DNA from: an uncultured Christensenella sp.
GTDB taxonomy: Bacteria; Bacillota; Clostridia; Christensenellales; UBA3700
Direction: 5' to 3'
DNA length: 24,313 nt
Assembly (NCBI GenBank): GCA_910576875.1
Contig: CAJTKI010000017.1
Location: 1-24,313 of the forward strand
Under the pieces are notes generated by a model. It did not search any database. It was not told where the DNA came from and worked only from the letters and a program-made list of their open reading frames with translations. Shown here in pieces: positions 7,127-15,577 of the stretch (the stretch's first letter is position 1; the number at the start of each line of letters is the position of its first letter). The position numbers and the translations under genes are program-made.

Positions 7127-7540
7127 TTATCTCTTGCTGAACTGCGGAGCGCGACGAGCCTTTTTCAAGCCGTACTTCTTACGCTCTTTCGCACGCGGAT
7201 CGCGGCGCAGGAATCCCGCCTTTTTCAAAGCCGCCTTGGTATCGGCGTCCGCCAGCACCAACGCGCGGGCGATGCCGTGACGGATCGCGCCTGCCTGTCC
7301 GGTAAAGCCGCCGCCGATGACATTGACGATGACGTCGTATTTTGCGCTCGACTGCGTCAGTTCCAACGGCTGGTTGACGATGTATTTCAGCGTGTCCAGA
7401 CCGAAATATTCGTCCAGACTTCTCTTGTTGATCGTGATGTTGCCCGAACCTTCCGGAATCAAACGGACGCGGGCGATTGCTTTCTTTCTTCTTCCCGTTC
7501 CGAGAAATTGAACCTTTTTCTTCATTTTCTTGGTAGCCAT
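7127..7540 (-). CDS. rpsI: Ribosomal protein S9 (uS9)
   Basis: A 137-residue small-subunit protein. Diagnostic parts: GTGRRKKAIARVRL near the N-terminus, VNVIGGGFTGQAGAIRHGIA in the middle, and the basic C-terminal tail ending RRAPQFSKR, whose last Arg reaches the tRNA in the ribosomal P site. The first ten residues (MATKKMKKKV) are slightly longer than in many relatives; the ATG at 7538-7540 has AAGGAG upstream with a 9-base gap. It follows rplM after 13 bases in the conserved rplM-rpsI pair and ends at a clear terminator. Confidence 0.98.
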   Translation of the reverse strand: MATKKMKKKVQFLGTGRRKKAIARVRLIPEGSGNITINKRSLDEYFGLDTLKYIVNQPLELTQSSAKYDVIVNVIGGGFTGQAGAIRHGIARALVLADADTKAALKKAGFLRRDPRAKERKKYGLKKARRAPQFSKR

Positions 7541-7553
7541 GTCCTATCTCTCC

Positions 7554-7982
7554 TTAAAATTTGAGCTCGATCGGCTTCTGCGCCTGATGGTTGTGTTCGC
7601 TGCCGGCAAAGCAACGCAACTTTTTGAGCATCTGTCTGCCGAGCGTGTTTTTGGGAAGCATGCCTTTGACCGCGAGCATAACCGCTTTCTCGGGATCGCT
7701 TTCCATGAGCTTCTTATACTGAACTTGTTTGAGTCCGCCGACATAGCCGGTGTGATAAGTATGATACTTCTGCTCCAACTTTTTACCGGTCAAAACGACC
7801 TTGGCGCAATTCACGACGATTACAAAATCACCCGTATCCACGTTAGGGGTATAGGTGGGCTTATTCTTGCCTTTGAGCACGCTCGCGACATTGCTTGCGA
7901 GACGTCCGAGTACGAGATCGGTCGCGTCGACGACATACCATTTCTTCTCGATATCCTCAGGCTTCGCCATATATGTTTTCAC
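7554..7982 (-). CDS. rplM: Ribosomal protein L13 (uL13)
   Basis: A 142-residue large-subunit protein of standard length. It starts at GTG (7980-7982), giving the family's usual MKTYMAKPEDIEKKWYVVDA; GGAGG (7992-7996) lies 9 bases upstream, while an upstream in-frame ATG has no ribosome site. Diagnostic stretches are LGRLAS, DTGDFVIVVN, GMLPKNTLGR and the C-terminal PIELKF region. It is transcribed from its own near-consensus promoter, although it also belongs to the ecf-truA-rplM-rpsI order, and its leader holds a hairpin that may be an L13 autoregulatory site. Confidence 0.98.
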   Translation of the reverse strand: MKTYMAKPEDIEKKWYVVDATDLVLGRLASNVASVLKGKNKPTYTPNVDTGDFVIVVNCAKVVLTGKKLEQKYHTYHTGYVGGLKQVQYKKLMESDPEKAVMLAVKGMLPKNTLGRQMLKKLRCFAGSEHNHQAQKPIELKF

Positions 7983-8011
7983 GATGAAAACCCTCCGTTC
8001 CAGATTTTTGC

Positions 8012-8052
8012 GTAAAAACATCTCCAAGGGGCTAGTTCTTCGACATTTTTAC
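8012..8052 (-). ncRNA. Probable L13 (rplM) leader hairpin
   Basis: Within the roughly 75-base rplM leader, GTAAAAATGTC (8052-8042, minus strand) pairs with GATGTTTTTAC (8022-8012) to form an 11-base stem with two G-U pairs and a 19-base loop. It lies between the promoter and the ribosome site at 7992-7996. Firmicutes rplM genes are known to carry a short structured L13 leader that binds the protein and limits its own synthesis. The position and size fit, but the match to that family's consensus was not tested. Confidence 0.5.
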
Positions 8053-8064
8053 AATAGCTACATT

Positions 8065-8093
8065 ATTTTATAAGATGCGCCAACGAATGTCAA
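8065..8093 (-). promoter_or_regulatory. rplM promoter (TTGACA-17-TAAAAT)
   Basis: On the minus strand a perfect TTGACA (8088-8093) is followed after 17 bases by TAAAAT (8065-8070), giving a start near 8058. It separates rplM-rpsI from the truA/ecf genes upstream, where no strong terminator is visible, so some read-through is likely. Confidence 0.8.
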
Positions 8094-8168
8094 CGATTTT
8101 TGCCCAAATTTTCGATAAAAAACGTCTTTTCACGGCTGTTTTGTCCGATCGCGCCCGACCTGGCGCCG

Positions 8169-8957
8169 TCAAGCGTGCAACGGATCGGACAAATCCGCAT
8201 GCGCCTCGAACCGCATGCCGTCGTACTCGACGCCGTACAGATACAGTCCGCAGCCTTCCAGCGTCTTGCCCGCGCGCCGTCTGTCGCACGCGGCTATGAT
8301 CTGCGGCACGTCTTCCAATGCAAAACGTCCCCGCCCCACGTCGATCAGCGTACCTGCGATCGCGCGCACCATATTGTGCAAAAAGCCGTTGCCCGTGACG
8401 ACGATGTCCAACTGTCTGCCGCCGTCCTTGACGTCGATGTGCAAATCGTAAATCGTGCGCACGGTGCTGCGCACCGCGGCGCCGGACAACATAAAACTGC
8501 GAAAATCGTGCTCGCCGACAAAATACGCGCAGGCGCGCTGCATCGTCTCTACGTCCAGATCGTAAAAACAGACATGAAAATATTTGCAATGCAACGGCGA
8601 ATGGATTTTGCTCGCATAGATCCGGTACACGTACGTCTTGCGTTTGGCGTCAAACCGCGCGTGAAACGTATCGGGCACGCGCCGACAGTCCGTAATCGCG
8701 ATCGAGCGCGGCAACAACGTATTGATCGCATACCCGAACCCGTCGCAATCGATCTCGACGTCGCAGTCGAAATGCGCGACCTGCGCCAGCGCATGCACGC
8801 CCGCGTCGGTGCGTCCGGACGCGTGCAAGACGATCGGACGTTGCAGTTTGGTCTGCAACGCGCGCTCCGTCTCGCTCTGTACCGAAATATAATCTTTTTG
8901 CCGCTGGAAGCCGTGGAATTCGCTTCCGTCATAGCACAACGTAATCGCGTATCTCAT
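8169..8957 (-). CDS. truA: tRNA pseudouridine synthase A
   Basis: A 262-residue enzyme of normal length that makes pseudouridine at positions 38-40 of the tRNA anticodon arm. The catalytic Asp is in SGRTDAGVHALAQ. Other family marks are YDGSEFHGFQRQ at the N-terminus, INTLLPRSI, FDAKRKTYVYRI, HDFRSF and GNGFLHNMVRAIAGTLIDVG. The ATG (8955-8957) overlaps the ecfT stop as ATGA, so translation is coupled to the ecf genes. A longer upstream in-frame frame exists but lies inside ecfT and is not coding. Confidence 0.97.
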   Translation of the reverse strand: MRYAITLCYDGSEFHGFQRQKDYISVQSETERALQTKLQRPIVLHASGRTDAGVHALAQVAHFDCDVEIDCDGFGYAINTLLPRSIAITDCRRVPDTFHARFDAKRKTYVYRIYASKIHSPLHCKYFHVCFYDLDVETMQRACAYFVGEHDFRSFMLSGAAVRSTVRTIYDLHIDVKDGGRQLDIVVTGNGFLHNMVRAIAGTLIDVGRGRFALEDVPQIIAACDRRRAGKTLEGCGLYLYGVEYDGMRFEAHADLSDPLHA

Positions 8958-9820
8958 GCAAACCAACTCTTGATCCATGCCCAGACATAGCGGTCGACGC
9001 CCGCGACGAGCCCTTCTCCGCCGACCAGATACTTGTCCAGCAAAATCAGCGTCATCAGTCCCGCCACGACCAGCAAACCGACCAAATCGCGCCAGTGGAA
9101 GCGCAACACTTTCATCTTCGTGCGTTTGGGCGACGCGCTGTAACAACGCGCGTCCAACGCATCCGCCAACTCGTCCGCGCGGCGGAACGCGCTGACGAAC
9201 AACGGAATCAATACGGGCACCATCGCCTTGACCTTCTGCAAAAAATTGCCGGTATCGATGGACGCTCCGCGCGCTTTCTGCGCCATGACGATCTTGTCCG
9301 TCTCGTCGATCAGTCCCGGGATAAAGCGCAGCGCGATGCTCATGATCAGCGCGATGTCGTGCACGGGAACCTTGATCCATTTGAGCGGCGTGAGCAGCGA
9401 CTCAATCGCGTCCGTCAGTTCGGTCGGCGTCGTCGTAAACGTCAACAGACTCGTCCCCATGACGAGCATCGTCAGACGGAAAATCATCTTGATCGAAAAA
9501 TCCACGCCTTGATCGGTAATCCGTATGATCCACCAATCGACGAGCACGTTGCCCGACGAATAGAAAAACAGATTGAGAATCGCCGTAAAGATCAATATAA
9601 ACAAAATCGCGCGTACGCTTTTGACGAGCATCCGCGGCGGAATCCGCGCGATCAGCGTCACGCTCAGCACGAACAGCACGATCGCCGCGTACGCCGTATA
9701 CGACACGACGAAAAAGATCATGACCATGTACAGCATCGTGAAGATCAATTTCGCGCGCGCATCCATGCGATGTATAACCGAACCGGCGGGATAATACTGA
9801 CCGAACGCAACGTCTTTCAT
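8954..9820 (-). CDS. ecfT: ECF transporter T component
   Basis: A 288-residue membrane protein that links the two ATPases to interchangeable substrate-binding S components for vitamins and metals. It has hydrophobic helices near residues 25-60 and 70-90, then the long cytoplasmic coupling region. That region carries the two Ala-Arg motifs that dock in the ATPases: KARGAS and ALDARCYS. The second is ARC instead of the more common ARG. A last membrane segment (DLVGLLVVAGLMTLILLD) is near the C-terminus. It overlaps ecfA2 by ATGA at its start, with GGAGG upstream inside ecfA2, and overlaps truA by ATGA at its end. No S component is nearby, as expected for a shared (group II) module. Confidence 0.95.
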   Translation of the reverse strand: MKDVAFGQYYPAGSVIHRMDARAKLIFTMLYMVMIFFVVSYTAYAAIVLFVLSVTLIARIPPRMLVKSVRAILFILIFTAILNLFFYSSGNVLVDWWIIRITDQGVDFSIKMIFRLTMLVMGTSLLTFTTTPTELTDAIESLLTPLKWIKVPVHDIALIMSIALRFIPGLIDETDKIVMAQKARGASIDTGNFLQKVKAMVPVLIPLFVSAFRRADELADALDARCYSASPKRTKMKVLRFHWRDLVGLLVVAGLMTLILLDKYLVGGEGLVAGVDRYVWAWIKSWFA

Positions 9821-10770
9821 ACGCCGTCCTCCGCAAGTTCCGCAATGCGTCCGATGCCGAGCGCGCGAGCGCGCTCGACCGCCTGCTCCGCATCAATCGG
9901 CAATCCGTGCGCGTTTTGATACCGGCGCAAAATCGCGGCGAACAAATCGCCGTCATGCAGGATATCGCCTTCCAGCGCGACGCCGCGTTCGCGCAACGCG
10001 TCGGCGATCCGCACGGCGCGCGGGATATCCAGCCCCGCCGCGCGCAGTTCCGCCGCATGCGTAAACAGACTGCCCATCGGCTCGTCGTACAGGATGCCGC
10101 CCCGATCGAACACGACCAGCCGATCCGCGACGCGGACGATCTCGTCGATGTCGTGCGAAATGACGATGACGGTGGGCGAACATTCGCGTTTGAGTTTGCA
10201 GATCAGCGAAAGGATCTGCTCCTTGCCCGCCGGATCGAGTCCCGCGGACGGCTCGTCCAATACGAGAATCTGCGGACGCATCGCAAGGATGCCCGCGATC
10301 GCGACGCGGCGCTTCTGCCCGCCGCTCAGATCGAACGGCGCCTTTGCGCGGATCGCGTCGTAATCCAGCCCGACCAGCCGAATCGCTTCTTCCGTCCGAC
10401 TGCGCACCTCGTCGTCCGACAGTCCCATGTTCTTGGGACCGAAAGCAACGTCTTTCTCTACCGTCTCGGCAAAAAGTTGATATTCGGGATATTGGAAGAC
10501 CATGCCGACGCTGCCGCGCAGTCTGCGCAAGTCGGCTTTGGGACATTTCTTTTGCGTAAGCGCGATGTCCAATACCTGCACCGATCCGCTCTGCGGCAAA
10601 ATCAGCCCGTTCAAATGCTGAATAAACGTGGATTTTCCGCTGCCGGTATGTCCGATGATTCCGACGAACTCGCCCGTTTCGATGCGCAAATTCACGCCGC
10701 GCAGCGCCGTTTTTTCATATGCCGTCTTGCGGCTGTACGTATAGGTCAGATCGGTTACAACAACGGACAT
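9817..10770 (-). CDS. ecfA2: ECF transporter ATPase A2
   Basis: A 317-residue ABC ATPase that forms a heterodimer with EcfA1 under EcfT. Visible are Walker A GHTGSGKST, a Q-loop at FQYPEYQLF, the signature LSGGQKRRVAIAG, Walker B ILVLDEPSAGLD and the switch His in VISHDID. The start MSVVVTDLTYTYS (10768-10770) is chosen because the frame upstream is antisense-like noise inside ecfA1; it overlaps the ecfA1 end by 16 bases. The C-terminus runs about 30 residues beyond most relatives (LPIDAEQAVERARALGIGRI and on), a short extension of unknown role. Confidence 0.95.
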   Translation of the reverse strand: MSVVVTDLTYTYSRKTAYEKTALRGVNLRIETGEFVGIIGHTGSGKSTFIQHLNGLILPQSGSVQVLDIALTQKKCPKADLRRLRGSVGMVFQYPEYQLFAETVEKDVAFGPKNMGLSDDEVRSRTEEAIRLVGLDYDAIRAKAPFDLSGGQKRRVAIAGILAMRPQILVLDEPSAGLDPAGKEQILSLICKLKRECSPTVIVISHDIDEIVRVADRLVVFDRGGILYDEPMGSLFTHAAELRAAGLDIPRAVRIADALRERGVALEGDILHDGDLFAAILRRYQNAHGLPIDAEQAVERARALGIGRIAELAEDGV

Positions 10771-11588
10771 AACGCCTCTATCAACTCCTGTTCGTCCACG
10801 ATGTCCGTACGGATCGGAACGCCCGCGTCCGCCAAACACTGCGCCAACTGCCGCACCGCCGGCAACGCAAGTCCCGCTTCGCGCAACAGTTCCGCCTGCG
10901 CGAATACTTCGTGCGGCGTGCCGTCGCACAGGATCTTGCCGCGGTCGAGCACGACGACCCGATCCGCCTGCAACGCCTCGTCCATGTAGTGCGTGATGTG
11001 GATGACGGTGATCTTTTCGTTGCGGTTGAGCTCGTGCGCGACTTGCATGACTTCCGCCCTGCCGCGCGGATCGAGCATCGCCGTCGATTCGTCGAAGACG
11101 ATGACGCGCGGCTTGATCGCGAGTACGCCCGCGATCGCGAGCCGCTGCTTTTGTCCGCCGCTCATCTTGAACGGCGTGCCCTTGCGATGTTCGAGCATGC
11201 CGACTTTATCCAGCGCCCATTCGACGCGGCGCACGATCTCTTCGCGCTCGATCCCCAGGTTCTCCGGACCGAACGCGATGTCGTCTTCGACGATGGACGC
11301 GATCATCTGATTATCCGGATTCTGGAACACCATGCCGACGTTGCTGCGGACGCGATAGATCTTGGCGTCGTCCGCGGTGTCGTCTCCGTAGATCTCCACC
11401 TTGCCGCGCGTGGGCAACAACAAACCGTTGAGCAATTTGGCGAGCGTGCTTTTGCCGCTGCCGTTGTGTCCGACCAGCGCGACGAAACTGCCTTCCTCGA
11501 TCGACAAATCCACACCGTCCAACGCCTTGGGCGCGTCCGGCTCGGATCCGTACGAAAAAACAACCTGTTTGACTTCGATGGCTGCCAT
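10755..11588 (-). CDS. ecfA1: ECF transporter ATPase A1
   Basis: A 277-residue ABC ATPase and the first gene of the ecf cluster. Walker A is GHNGSGKST, the Q-loop is FQNPDNQ, the signature is MSGGQKQRLAIAG, and the switch His is in HITHYMDEA. Walker B reads VIVFDESTAMLDPRGR: Ser replaces the Pro of the D loop stretch and MLD the GLD, which is the usual EcfA1 pattern and separates it from EcfA2. The ATG has AAGGAG with a short gap, and a promoter lies just upstream at 11619-11647. It is divergent from the PFOR gene. Confidence 0.96.
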   Translation of the reverse strand: MAAIEVKQVVFSYGSEPDAPKALDGVDLSIEEGSFVALVGHNGSGKSTLAKLLNGLLLPTRGKVEIYGDDTADDAKIYRVRSNVGMVFQNPDNQMIASIVEDDIAFGPENLGIEREEIVRRVEWALDKVGMLEHRKGTPFKMSGGQKQRLAIAGVLAIKPRVIVFDESTAMLDPRGRAEVMQVAHELNRNEKITVIHITHYMDEALQADRVVVLDRGKILCDGTPHEVFAQAELLREAGLALPAVRQLAQCLADAGVPIRTDIVDEQELIEALCPLL

Positions 11589-11618
11589 GCGACGCTCCTT
11601 GCAAATTCGGTATTAGTA

Positions 11619-11647
11619 ATGATAGCATATCCGCGTGCGTTTCGCAA
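11619..11647 (-). promoter_or_regulatory. ecfA1 promoter (TTGCGA-17-TATCAT)
   Basis: On the minus strand TTGCGA (11642-11647) and TATCAT (11619-11624) are 17 bases apart, giving a short leader of about 25 bases before ecfA1. Confidence 0.6.
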
Positions 11648-11800
11648 CCGATCGCGCGCGTATCCCGCGCGAAGTTTGATATTTTTCGCCAACGTCGCGT
11701 CGGACGACGATCCGATCGCGCCACCCGTCCGCAACCGACGCACTGCTCCGAACGAATCCGACGCGCGACCGAATCCGCGGAAAATTTACCCCCAATCCTA
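11648..11800. other. Gap between divergent ecfA1 and PFOR promoters
   Basis: The full intergenic gap is 311 bases (11589-11899). Outside the two promoters this GC-rich stretch shows no convincing ORF with a ribosome site, no riboswitch-like fold and no clear operator. Confidence 0.5.
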
Positions 11801-11829
11801 TTGACGAAATAAAGCTATAATATTATAAT
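11801..11829 (+). promoter_or_regulatory. PFOR promoter (TTGACG-17-TATAAT)
   Basis: TTGACG (11801-11806) and a perfect TATAAT (11824-11829) are 17 bases apart. A second TATAAT lies inside the spacer. The leader is about 64 bases and ends with the strong ribosome site GGAGG (11888-11892). Confidence 0.85.
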
Positions 11830-11899
11830 AGAATACGGCAACGTCGTACCCAGCGTACGGCGCGCGCAGCATCAGGATATACACCACGGAGGTAATATA

Positions 11900-14800
11900 A
11901 TGGGCAAAAAAATGACTATCGACGGCAACACCGCCGCCGCGCATATCGCATATGCGTTCAGCGAAGTCGCCGCAATCTACCCGATCACACCTTCTTCCCC
12001 GATGGCGGAGAACTGTGACGAGTGGGCGACCCAAGGCAGAAAGAACCTGTTCGGTCAGGTGCTTCGTCTGGCGGAAATGGAATCGGAAGCCGGCGCCGCG
12101 GGCGCGGTGCACGGTTCGTTGATGGCGGGCGCTCTGACGACGACGTTTACCGCCAGCCAGGGCTTGCTGTTGATGATCCCCAACATGTACAAGATCGCGG
12201 GCGAACTCACGCCCTGCGTATTCCACGTCAGCGCCCGTGCGCTCGCGTATCACGCGCTGAACATTTTCGGCGATCATTCCGACGTCATGGCGTGCCGTCA
12301 GACGGGCTTTGCGATGCTGTGCTCCTGCTCGGTGCAGGAAGTCATGGATCTGGCGCTCGTATCGCATCTGGCGACGCTCAAATCGAGAGTGCCGTTCGTG
12401 CACTTCTTCGACGGATTCCGTACGTCGCACGAAGTGTCCAAGATCGAGATGATCGACTACGAAGACATCTTGCCGATCGTCCGCGAAAAATATCAGGCGG
12501 ACATCGACGCGTTCAAGGCGCGCGCGCTCAATCCGGAACATCCGATCCAGAAAGGCACGGCGCAGAACCCCGATATTTATTTCCAGAACCGCGAAGCGTG
12601 CAACGGCTACTATCAGGCTACGCCAGCGATCGTCGCCGACGCGATGAAGGACGTCGAGAAGATCACGGGACGCAAATACAATCTGTACGATTACTACGGC
12701 GCGCCCGATGCGGAAAAGATCATCGTCATCATGGGCAGCGGCGCGGAGACCGTCAGCGAGACCGTGGACTATCTCAACGCGAAAGGCGAAAAGGTCGGCG
12801 TGCTCAAAGTGCGTCTGTTCCGTCCGTTCGCGGTGGATGCGTTTGCCAAAGCGATTCCGGCAAGCGTGCGTAAGATTACCGTGCTCGACCGCGTCAAGGA
12901 ATGCGGCAGCGCGGGCGAACCGCTCTATCTGGACGTCGTCGCGGCGTTGTCCGAAGCAGGTCGCAGCGCCAAAGTCGTATGCGGCAGATACGGACTGGGC
13001 TCCAAAGAGTTTACCCCGTCCATGGTCTATGCGATCTACCGCAACATGGACGCGAAAGCGCCGAAGAACCACTTCACGATCGGTATCGTAGACGACGTGA
13101 CCAACACGTCTTTGGACGTCAACGAAAAGATCGACGCGGCTCCCGCGGGCGCGATCAGCTGCAAGTTCTACGGCTTGGGCTCGGACGGCACCGTCGGCAG
13201 CAACAAAAACTCGATCAAAATCATCGGCAATTACACCGAAAAATACGCGCAGGCATACTTTGCGTACGACTCCAAAAAGTCGGGCGGCATCACCGTATCG
13301 CATCTGCGTTTCGGCGACACGCCGATCCACAGCGCGTACCTGATCGATCAGGCGGACTTCGTCGCATGTCACAATCCGTCCTACGTCGTCAAGTACGACA
13401 TGATCAGTTCGCTCAAAGACGGCGGCACCTTCCTGCTCAACAGCCCGTGGAGCGTGGAAGACATGGACAAGCACCTGCCCGCTTCGATGAAGCGCCTGAT
13501 CGCGAAAAAACGCATCAAGTTCTACAACATCGACGCGATCAAGGTCGTCAGCGAAATCGGATTGGGCAATCGCATTTCCACCGCGATGCAGGCATGCTTC
13601 TTCAAACTCGCCAACGTCATCCCCTATGCGGACGCGGAAAAGCACATGAAAGAATTCGTTGTCAAATCCTTCTCCAAGAAGGGCGAAAAGGTCGTCAACG
13701 CGAACTTTGCTGCAATTGACAACGCGGTCGACAACATCGTCGAAATCCAATACCCCGCATCGTGGGCGGACGCTACGACCGGCGCGGTCGCGGACAAGGT
13801 CACCGACGACGCGTATTTCAACCAAATCATCGCGCCGATCTTGGCGCAGGAAGGCGACAACCTGCCCGTCTCCGCCTTTACGGCGAATGCGGACGGCGCG
13901 GTGCCGACCGCGACGACTCGTTTCGAGAAACGCGGCATCGCCGTCACGGTCCCCGTCTGGGTCTCCGAAAACTGTATCCAATGCAACCAATGCGCGTTTG
14001 TCTGCCCGCACGCTACGATCCGTCCCGTCGTCCAAAAGCCCGAGACGCTCGCGGATGCGCCGGCGTCGTTTGCGACCGTGGACAGCAAGACCGCCAAGGG
14101 TTACAAGTACCGCATGCAGGTCAGCCCGCTCGACTGTACCGGTTGCGGCAGCTGCGCCAATATCTGCCCCGCGCCCAAAGGCAAAGCGCTCGTCATGCAG
14201 CCGATCGATCAAGTGCTCGCAAACGGCGAAGCCGCCAACTGGACGTACGCGGATCAATTGCCCGCATCCGACGCGCCGATCAAACGCGACACCGTGCCGG
14301 GCAGCCAGCTGAACCGTCCGTACTTCGAATTCTCGGGCGCATGCGCGGGCTGCGGCGAAACGCCGTATCTCAAAGTCATCACGCAGATGTTCGGCGATCG
14401 CATGGTCGTCGCCAACGCGACCGGTTGTTCGTCGATCTACGGCGGCTCCGCTCCGACCTGCCCGTACTGCAAGGATGAAAAAGGACACGGTCCGGCTTGG
14501 GCGAACAGCTTGTTCGAAGACAATGCGGAATTCGGCTACGGCATCAACGTCGCGTACACCGCGCGCCGCAACGCCGTCAAGTCGCTGGTCGAACAGTTTG
14601 CGGAAAAGGTCAAAGACAGCGAACAGGCTTTTGCGATCTGCAAGAACTGGATCGACACGATGAACGACGGCGACGCGAGCAAAGCCGCTTCCGCCGCGCT
14701 CGTCGAAATGCTCGAAGGTTGCAAAAACTGCGGTTGCGAATGCGACGCGCTGGCGCAACAGATTCTCGCGTCCAAAGACTGCCTGGTCAAGAAATCCATC

Positions 14801-15430
14801 TGGATGTTCGGCGGCGACGGCTGGGCGTACGACATCGGTTACGGCGGTCTGGACCACGTATTGGCGATGGGCGAAGACGTCAACGTCATCGTGCTCGACA
14901 CCGAAGTATACTCCAACACCGGAGGACAGGCGTCCAAGTCTTCCCCGACCGGCGCGGTTGCGAAGTTTGCCGCAGGCGGTAAAATCACGAAGAAGAAAGA
15001 TCTGGGCAAGATGGCGATGAGCTACGGCTACGTCTATGTCGCGCAAATCTCGATGGGCGCCAACATGAACCAGTGTCTCAAAGCGATCAAGGAAGCGGAA
15101 GCCTACCACGGTCCGTCTCTGATCATCGCGTACGCGCCCTGCATCAACCACGGCATCAACATGTCCGGCAGCCAGCTGGAAATGAAGAAAGCCGTCGAAT
15201 CGGGCTACTGGCAGTTGTATCGGTTCAATCCGGAGCTGGCGGAACAAGGCAAAAACCCGTTCACGCTGGACAGCAAGGAACCGACCGGCAACTACAAGGA
15301 ATTCCTGCTCGGCGAAAATCGTTACGCGCAATTGGCAAAGGCAAAACCGGAAGTGGCGGAAAAGCTGTTCGATCTCAACGAAAAGCAAGCGAAAGAACGC
15401 TACGAAGGTTACAAGAAGTTGTCCGAATAA
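11900..15430 (+). CDS. nifJ: Pyruvate:ferredoxin (flavodoxin) oxidoreductase, single chain
   Basis: A 1176-residue cytoplasmic enzyme that turns pyruvate and CoA into acetyl-CoA, CO2 and reduced ferredoxin, central to anaerobic clostridial energy metabolism. All domains of the homodimeric type are present in order: the N-terminal pyruvate-binding domain (YPITPSSPMAE, then TASQGLLLMIPNMYKIAGE), the transketolase-like domain to about 400, the gamma-type domain to about 650, two [4Fe-4S] sites (CxxCxxCxxxCP from Cys692 and again from Cys746), and the TPP domain with ACAGCGETPY, NATGCSSIYGG and GGDGWAYDIGYGG (from about 970) ending near YSNTGGQASKSSPTG. Extra Cys for the proximal cluster are visible. 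The ATG has GGAGG 7 bases upstream, and a terminator follows. It is monocistronic. Full length, no frameshift. Confidence 0.98.
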   Translation: MGKKMTIDGNTAAAHIAYAFSEVAAIYPITPSSPMAENCDEWATQGRKNLFGQVLRLAEMESEAGAAGAVHGSLMAGALTTTFTASQGLLLMIPNMYKIAGELTPCVFHVSARALAYHALNIFGDHSDVMACRQTGFAMLCSCSVQEVMDLALVSHLATLKSRVPFVHFFDGFRTSHEVSKIEMIDYEDILPIVREKYQADIDAFKARALNPEHPIQKGTAQNPDIYFQNREACNGYYQATPAIVADAMKDVEKITGRKYNLYDYYGAPDAEKIIVIMGSGAETVSETVDYLNAKGEKVGVLKVRLFRPFAVDAFAKAIPASVRKITVLDRVKECGSAGEPLYLDVVAALSEAGRSAKVVCGRYGLGSKEFTPSMVYAIYRNMDAKAPKNHFTIGIVDDVTNTSLDVNEKIDAAPAGAISCKFYGLGSDGTVGSNKNSIKIIGNYTEKYAQAYFAYDSKKSGGITVSHLRFGDTPIHSAYLIDQADFVACHNPSYVVKYDMISSLKDGGTFLLNSPWSVEDMDKHLPASMKRLIAKKRIKFYNIDAIKVVSEIGLGNRISTAMQACFFKLANVIPYADAEKHMKEFVVKSFSKKGEKVVNANFAAIDNAVDNIVEIQYPASWADATTGAVADKVTDDAYFNQIIAPILAQEGDNLPVSAFTANADGAVPTATTRFEKRGIAVTVPVWVSENCIQCNQCAFVCPHATIRPVVQKPETLADAPASFATVDSKTAKGYKYRMQVSPLDCTGCGSCANICPAPKGKALVMQPIDQVLANGEAANWTYADQLPASDAPIKRDTVPGSQLNRPYFEFSGACAGCGETPYLKVITQMFGDRMVVANATGCSSIYGGSAPTCPYCKDEKGHGPAWANSLFEDNAEFGYGINVAYTARRNAVKSLVEQFAEKVKDSEQAFAICKNWIDTMNDGDASKAASAALVEMLEGCKNCGCECDALAQQILASKDCLVKKSIWMFGGDGWAYDIGYGGLDHVLAMGEDVNVIVLDTEVYSNTGGQASKSSPTGAVAKFAAGGKITKKKDLGKMAMSYGYVYVAQISMGANMNQCLKAIKEAEAYHGPSLIIAYAPCINHGINMSGSQLEMKKAVESGYWQLYRFNPELAEQGKNPFTLDSKEPTGNYKEFLLGENRYAQLAKAKPEVAEKLFDLNEKQAKERYEGYKKLSE

Positions 15431-15448
15431 TCGGCTCGACCGCATACG

Positions 15449-15477
15449 AAACGCACCGCAACCGCGGTGCGTTTTTT
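15449..15477 (+). terminator. PFOR terminator
   Basis: A 9-base stem (15451-15459 with 15464-15472, 4-base loop) extended by A-T pairs and followed by TTTTTT, 20 bases after the stop codon. Confidence 0.92.
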
Positions 15478-15522
15478 GTATACGACGCGTCGTCGATACG
15501 ATGCGACCGCGCCCCGCAAAAT

Positions 15523-15547
15523 AAAAAACTTCCCTGTTGCGGGAAGT
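15523..15547 (-). terminator. Terminator of the five-gene MFS-to-glycosylase operon
   Basis: On the minus strand ACTTCCC (15534-15528) pairs with GGGAAGT (15547-15541), with a 6-base loop, followed by TTTTTTATTTTG. It lies 30 bases after the glycosylase stop and faces the PFOR terminator. Confidence 0.88.
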
Positions 15548-15577
15548 CTAAGCGGCGCGCCGTCCGGTTGCAATGTC

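Noticed and set aside
8100..8168. Possible terminator after truA
   Set aside because: T-runs are present but no stem longer than about 3 pairs adjoins them, so read-through into rplM seems more likely.
11589..11899. Riboswitch upstream of ecfA1 or PFOR
   Set aside because: The predicted leaders are short (about 25 and 64 bases), and no recognisable aptamer or terminator/antiterminator pair was found.
11798..15445. A 1215-codon open frame antisense to the PFOR gene
   Set aside because: The composition is Arg/Val/Asp-rich without domains, it has no ribosome site, and the opposite strand encodes a full PFOR. It is a by-product of GC-rich codon use.
15482..15493. Perfect 12-base palindrome ACGACGCGTCGT between two terminators
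   Set aside because: Short CG-rich palindromes are frequent in this genome, and it overlaps no promoter.
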